From an uncultured beta proteobacterium (lineage in GTDB: Bacteria; Pseudomonadota; Gammaproteobacteria; Burkholderiales; Burkholderiaceae_C), in NCBI GenBank assembly GCA_903905735.1, contig CAIVHU010000029.1, forward strand, positions 1 to 35,697: a stretch of 35,697 bases of DNA, written 5' to 3'. Within the stretch, counting starts at the first letter, position 1. Every line of letters begins with the position of its first letter. Position numbers and translations under genes: made by a program. Below are positions 32,626 through 35,697 of this stretch, in pieces. Below the pieces are notes generated by a model that saw nothing but the letters and a program-made list of their open reading frames with translations, made no database searches and was not told the origin of the DNA.

Positions 32626-33648
32626 ATGTGGCCTTTTAAAAAAATACCGCTTATCAGCGTCGTCATCGCCAGCTACAACCACGCGCCCTTCATTCACGAC
32701 TGCCTGACCAGCGCACTTGGCCAAGATTTGACTGACCTTGAAATCATCGTCACCGACGACGGCTCCGACGACGGCACCACAGCTGCGGTGGTACAACTCG
32801 CCGCCCGGCAAGCAACCAAGCCTGCCAGCCCCCAGATACACCTGCACGCCTTTGCACAAAACCAGGGGGCTTGCGCGGCCATGAACAACGCCATTGGCCG
32901 CGCCCGTGGCCGATACATTGCCGTCCTCAACTCTGACGACCAGTTCTTGCCCGGCAAACTGCAGCGCCAGGTCGGCTTTCTGCAGCAGCACCCTGAAATT
33001 GGCGCTGTCTTTGGCCTGCCCGCCTTCATTAACGAGCAAGGCCAGCCGTTTTCGGACCAGGCCCACAAAGACCACGCCATCTTCCACCAGCCCAACCGCC
33101 CGCGCCAGCAGTGGCTGCGCCACTTCTTTGACCACGGCAACGCCCTGTGCCACCCTACCGCCATGCTGCGCCGTGAGGTGTATGACACGGTCGGCCTGTA
33201 TGACCCCCGCCTGGCCCAGGTGCCTGATCTTGACCTATGGATTCGTGTCAGCATGCGCTTTGACATCCATGTGCTGCCCGAACCCCTGACTGCCTTTCGC
33301 ATCCGCGACCAACAGCAAAACGCCAGTGCAGCGCGGCCCGAAGTCGTCATCCGCGATGCCTGGGAACGCGCCCGCATCCTGCGCCACTACTTGAAGCTCT
33401 CAGCCGCAGACCTCGCGCAGGCGTTTCCCGAATTTGCCGCACAACCCGGCAGCAGCGCCGTAAAGCTTGCCCGCTACGCACTCACCCTGCCTTACTCCTT
33501 CTACCACCGCTTCGCGCTTGACACCTGGTTTGACGCATTGCCAGACGGTGGCAAACCGTGCCGACCACAGACACATTCAGAGCCCGGCGCTTGGAGGGCC
33601 TTCACCGCCGCCACCGGTGCACACGACCTGCACCGCCTGTACCCTTGA
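32626..33648 (+). CDS. Glycosyltransferase family 2
   Basis: This 340-residue GT-A enzyme opens with ISVVIASYNHAPFIHDCLTS, followed by IVTDDGSDDGT, NQGACAAMNNAIGRARG and the metal-site motif VLNSDD. It continues with KLQRQVGFLQQHPEIGAVFG and a C-terminal acceptor part containing LWIRVSMRFDIHVLPEPLTAFRI. No membrane segment is visible. It likely adds one residue of the O-chain in the cytoplasm; donor unknown. A 72-base gap precedes it, containing an imperfect hairpin at 32568-32587 without a T-run. The next gene starts 5 bases after its stop. Confidence 0.88.
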   Translation: MWPFKKIPLISVVIASYNHAPFIHDCLTSALGQDLTDLEIIVTDDGSDDGTTAAVVQLAARQATKPASPQIHLHAFAQNQGACAAMNNAIGRARGRYIAVLNSDDQFLPGKLQRQVGFLQQHPEIGAVFGLPAFINEQGQPFSDQAHKDHAIFHQPNRPRQQWLRHFFDHGNALCHPTAMLRREVYDTVGLYDPRLAQVPDLDLWIRVSMRFDIHVLPEPLTAFRIRDQQQNASAARPEVVIRDAWERARILRHYLKLSAADLAQAFPEFAAQPGSSAVKLARYALTLPYSFYHRFALDTWFDALPDGGKPCRPQTHSEPGAWRAFTAATGAHDLHRLYP

Positions 33649-33653
33649 GCTCC

Positions 33654-34793
33654 ATGCAAACCAAACTGCACCCCTACCTGAGTCGGCTTGACCACCTGCG
33701 CTTTTACGCCGCCAGCCTGGTCGTCATGTTTCACTTTTTCCACACCAAGCAAGGCGACCTGCGCCAGGGCAACCCACTCATCAGCCTGATTGACGAAGGC
33801 CACAGCGGCATTGCGCTGTTCATGGTCATCAGCGGGTTTATCTTTACCGTGATTGCCGGCAACCAGCAGGTGCACTACGGCGGCTTCTTGCGCAACCGCA
33901 TCCTGCGCATCTACCCATTGTTTGTGTTTGCCGTGTTTTTGCAGCTGCTCTTCAGCACCTACAACGACCAGCGCAACTACGGCTTCATCCAGCTCATTGG
34001 CTGGCTGGTGCCATTCAGGTCTGACACCGTGCCGCTGTCGCCGTACTTTGTGCAACTGTGGACCATATGGGTGGAGTTTCAGTTCTACCTGATCTTTCCA
34101 TTCCTGCTGACCTTCAGCCGCCGCTTTGGTGCCCGCTACCTCTGGGGCTTGCTGGGCCTGCTGCTACTGGTGCGAGCCCTCATCTTTGCGGCCAGCGGCA
34201 GCGTGCGCTTTCTGGCCTACGAAACCATCTTTGGTCGCCTTGACCAATTTATCATCGGAATGCTTGTAGCCCGTATATACATTTGGCAAGCAGATATCAC
34301 ATGCATAGCATCCAAAACAGCAACTCAGCACCAGCCCACTGGCAACCCCCTATGGCTGCTGCTGGCCGCGCTGGCCGTGCTGCTTGGCCTGCATGCTTTT
34401 AGCTGGCGCGTGGGTTATTCAGAGCTGGCCAGCCCATTCTGGATCGTCTGGCCCCCCATTGAGGCCGCTATGTGGGCTGCCTTCCTGTGGGCCTATCTGC
34501 ACACCCGCTGGCCGGGGCCTCTGGCACTGCGCCGCCGTGTGGATGCTAAGCTGGCCGCGCTCGGCAGCATCAGCTTCTCTACCTACGTCATGCATAACCT
34601 GGTCATTGCCGCCGTCAATGCGCAGCTGCCGCTGCTGCCCGTGCCGGGTGGCCCGCTGGCGCAAACCCTGACCACCGGCGCCCTGGTGGTGCTACCCGCC
34701 ACATTGGCCGTAGCCACTGTGACTTACTGGCTCATCGAGCGCCCATTTTTGGCCATGCGCAGCCAATACACCTCACCAACACCACCCAAATAA
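33654..34793 (+). CDS. Membrane acyltransferase, acyltransferase-3 family (third copy)
   Basis: From the ATG at 33654 this is 379 residues; the frame is open further upstream, but only inside the preceding gene. Motifs: LDHLRFYAASLVVMFHFFH (with Arg and His), GIALFMVISGFIFTVI, RNRILRIYPLFVFAVF and LWTIWVEFQFYLIFPFLL, plus about ten membrane helices. Role as for the other two: transfer of an acyl group to a surface glycan. Gene spacing of 5 bases to the glycosyltransferase suggests coupling. It is the last gene before the long gap in front of the surface-protein gene. Confidence 0.9.
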   Translation: MQTKLHPYLSRLDHLRFYAASLVVMFHFFHTKQGDLRQGNPLISLIDEGHSGIALFMVISGFIFTVIAGNQQVHYGGFLRNRILRIYPLFVFAVFLQLLFSTYNDQRNYGFIQLIGWLVPFRSDTVPLSPYFVQLWTIWVEFQFYLIFPFLLTFSRRFGARYLWGLLGLLLLVRALIFAASGSVRFLAYETIFGRLDQFIIGMLVARIYIWQADITCIASKTATQHQPTGNPLWLLLAALAVLLGLHAFSWRVGYSELASPFWIVWPPIEAAMWAAFLWAYLHTRWPGPLALRRRVDAKLAALGSISFSTYVMHNLVIAAVNAQLPLLPVPGGPLAQTLTTGALVVLPATLAVATVTYWLIERPFLAMRSQYTSPTPPK

Positions 34794-34842
34794 ATCGACC
34801 AAATCCATTCGCACGCAACCGAGCCGCAAAAAAACAACACTA

Positions 34843-34856
34843 TAGGAGTAGTCCTA
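34843..34856. promoter_or_regulatory. 14-bp inverted repeat, candidate LuxR-type response regulator site
   Basis: TAGGA-GTAG-TCCTA is an inverted repeat with 5-base arms and 4-base centre. Its size and outline resemble sites bound by LuxR/NarL-type regulators such as the RcsAB box (TAAGAATATTCTTA-like). The window encodes exactly one such regulator, at 24493-25176. The match is suggestive only. Confidence 0.4.
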
Positions 34857-35035
34857 AAGGCGTAGACGACAAACAAATACTTTAGATAAGTAATTTAACC
34901 CATTGAATTTAATAGATTTTTTTTAAAAAAGGTCATCATTTCGTGCAATCGGCAACACACGCCACCTCGCACATCGAATTACCCCCTTAAACACCTGGCG
35001 TCATGGTCGCCATGCGCTAAACTTCCGACCTGTCA

Positions 35036-35065
35036 AAGCAATCAGTGACATGTTGTTCATTGCTT
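35036..35065 (+). promoter_or_regulatory. Hairpin in the predicted leader of the surface-protein mRNA
   Basis: AAGCAAT pairs with ATTGCTT across a 16-base interior that can itself pair partly (A-T, G-T, C-G). It ends 32 bases before the ATG and is followed by CGATGATTTTTT. It could stabilise the mRNA leader, or act as an attenuator, since a T-run follows. Confidence 0.35.
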
Positions 35066-35097
35066 CGATGATTTTTTAACCACAAGTGAGGCTATTC

Positions 35098-35697
35098 ATG
35101 ACGTATTTCACATCCGGCACCCAGCTGCAAGCAGCTATTGATGCACTACCTGCTTCCGTAAAAGGTAGCTTTGTTGCTTTTGACGCATTCTTCTATGGTC
35201 AAACTTACATGTCATCATATGCAGGCGACTTGACCCCTATGGATCATTTCGTGACGATCGGCGCGGCACGCGGCTACATGCCTGATGCCACTTTTGACCC
35301 CACCTATTACCTCAACGCATACCCTGACCTGCAAGGTCAAGGTTTCACTGCTGCTGACTTGCTGTATCACTTTCTGAAATTCGGTCTGAGCGAAGGCCGC
35401 GCACCCAACGCAGCGCTGGCACACTTTGACGGCGCTGCCTACTTGGCTGCTTACCCCGCTGTAGCTGCGTATGTCAATGCCAACTTGGCTAGCTTTGGTG
35501 GTAGCGCCACCAATGGTGCCCTTGCCCACTACGTCAAGTTTGGCATGGAGCAAGGCTTCACCATCCCAGGTTCTACTGCCAACAACATCATGCTCACTAC
35601 TGGTCTGGACACTGGCACTGCTTTCGCTGCCACCCACGCTGGTACGACCTTCACGGCTAATATTGTTGACAACACGAACACATTCCAGTCTGGTGAC
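35098..35697 (+). CDS. S-layer-like / RTX-type surface protein, N-terminal part (runs off the window)
   Basis: I translated 200 codons from the ATG at 35098 without a stop. There is no signal peptide, as expected for a type I-secreted protein whose signal is at the C-terminus. Three repeats of the kind found in secreted calcium-binding and S-layer proteins follow: one at about 28-62, a clear one at 66-104 (FDPTYYLNAYPDL...HFLKFGLSEGRAPN), and one at about 110-150 ending in HYVKFGMEQGF. After 155 the sequence becomes Thr/Ala/Asn-rich, like a beta-rich repeat region. Codon use is regular, as in highly expressed genes. It sits at the end of the locus whose start encodes a type I exporter. Whether it forms an S-layer or is a large adhesin cannot be told from the N-terminus. 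Confidence 0.72.
   Translation, partial: MTYFTSGTQLQAAIDALPASVKGSFVAFDAFFYGQTYMSSYAGDLTPMDHFVTIGAARGYMPDATFDPTYYLNAYPDLQGQGFTAADLLYHFLKFGLSEGRAPNAALAHFDGAAYLAAYPAVAAYVNANLASFGGSATNGALAHYVKFGMEQGFTIPGSTANNIMLTTGLDTGTAFAATHAGTTFTANIVDNTNTFQSGD

Larger units (their letters stand above)
34794..35097 (+). promoter_or_regulatory. Long upstream regulatory region of the surface-protein gene
   Basis: This 304-base gap is A+T-rich in its middle (34880-34935) and holds no gene. It contains a 14-bp inverted repeat (34843-34856), a TGGCG...CGCCA hairpin (34996-35012) followed by a -10-like TAAACT at 35018, and a larger hairpin (35036-35065) close to the start codon. AGTGAGG at 35085-35091 is a good ribosome site 6 bases before the ATG. 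A long, structured leader is typical of very highly expressed surface-layer genes; the promoter position is not certain. Confidence 0.55.

Noticed and set aside
34996..35023. Possible sigma-54 promoter (TGGC...)
   Set aside because: The TGGC is part of a hairpin and no correctly spaced GC-containing -12 element follows.

Overview
The window looks like a chromosomal segment from a betaproteobacterium, most likely a Comamonadaceae member of the Rhodoferax/Polaromonas type. This is inferred from the phasin with an Ala/Lys/Pro-rich tail, the fairly high G+C of most genes, the gene styles and the IS content. No rRNA, tRNA or CRISPR array was seen.

Region 1 (1-4697) is a lipid-storage module. On the minus strand are a TetR-type regulator (cut by the window edge), a patatin-like lipase overlapping it, and a phasin (PHA granule protein). 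Divergently transcribed is a two-domain reductase that closely resembles the Marinobacter-type fatty acyl-CoA reductase used for fatty alcohol and wax ester synthesis. A perfect 12-bp palindrome in front of the patatin gene is a candidate TetR operator.

Region 2 (4698-5793) is a scar of mobile DNA: the C-terminal end of an ISKra4-type transposase directly after the reductase stop codon, then the N-terminal part of an IS66-type transposase.

Region 3 (5794-12647) is a type I secretion operon: two consecutive PrtD-like ABC permease/ATPases, a HlyD-type membrane fusion protein and a TolC-type outer membrane protein. Its first gene is unexpected. It is a 200-residue protein resembling only the N-terminal half of TnpB nucleases, ending where the RuvC domain should begin, and it overlaps the first ABC gene by 4 bases. 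A complete IS5-type element (12671-14052, 4-bp target duplication CTAA) has inserted just behind the operon.

Region 4 (14139-34793) is a surface-polysaccharide locus. It encodes GT2 enzymes (one with three GT-A domains and a tandem-repeat coiled coil), a WsaF-like GT-B enzyme, a Wzm/Wzt-type ABC exporter whose ATPase is fused to a glycosyltransferase, a NeuD/PglD-type acyltransferase, a DegT-family aminotransferase and three membrane acyltransferase-3 proteins. In its middle, joined by overlapping or nearly touching genes, is a signalling set: TonB-dependent receptor, orphan periplasmic binding protein, hybrid histidine kinase and LuxR-type response regulator.

Region 5 (34794-35697) is a long regulatory gap with a 14-bp inverted repeat and hairpins, then the start of a protein with no signal peptide and repeats typical of type I-secreted S-layer or RTX proteins. 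The gene runs off the window. My reading is that this is an S-layer (or giant surface protein) assembly locus. It would combine the exported protein, its type I exporter, and an ABC-exported O-polysaccharide carrying amino and acyl sugars that could anchor it, comparable in logic to the rsaA/rsaDE/LPS locus of Caulobacter. A built-in sensory circuit and a domesticated TnpB fragment would be its unusual additions.
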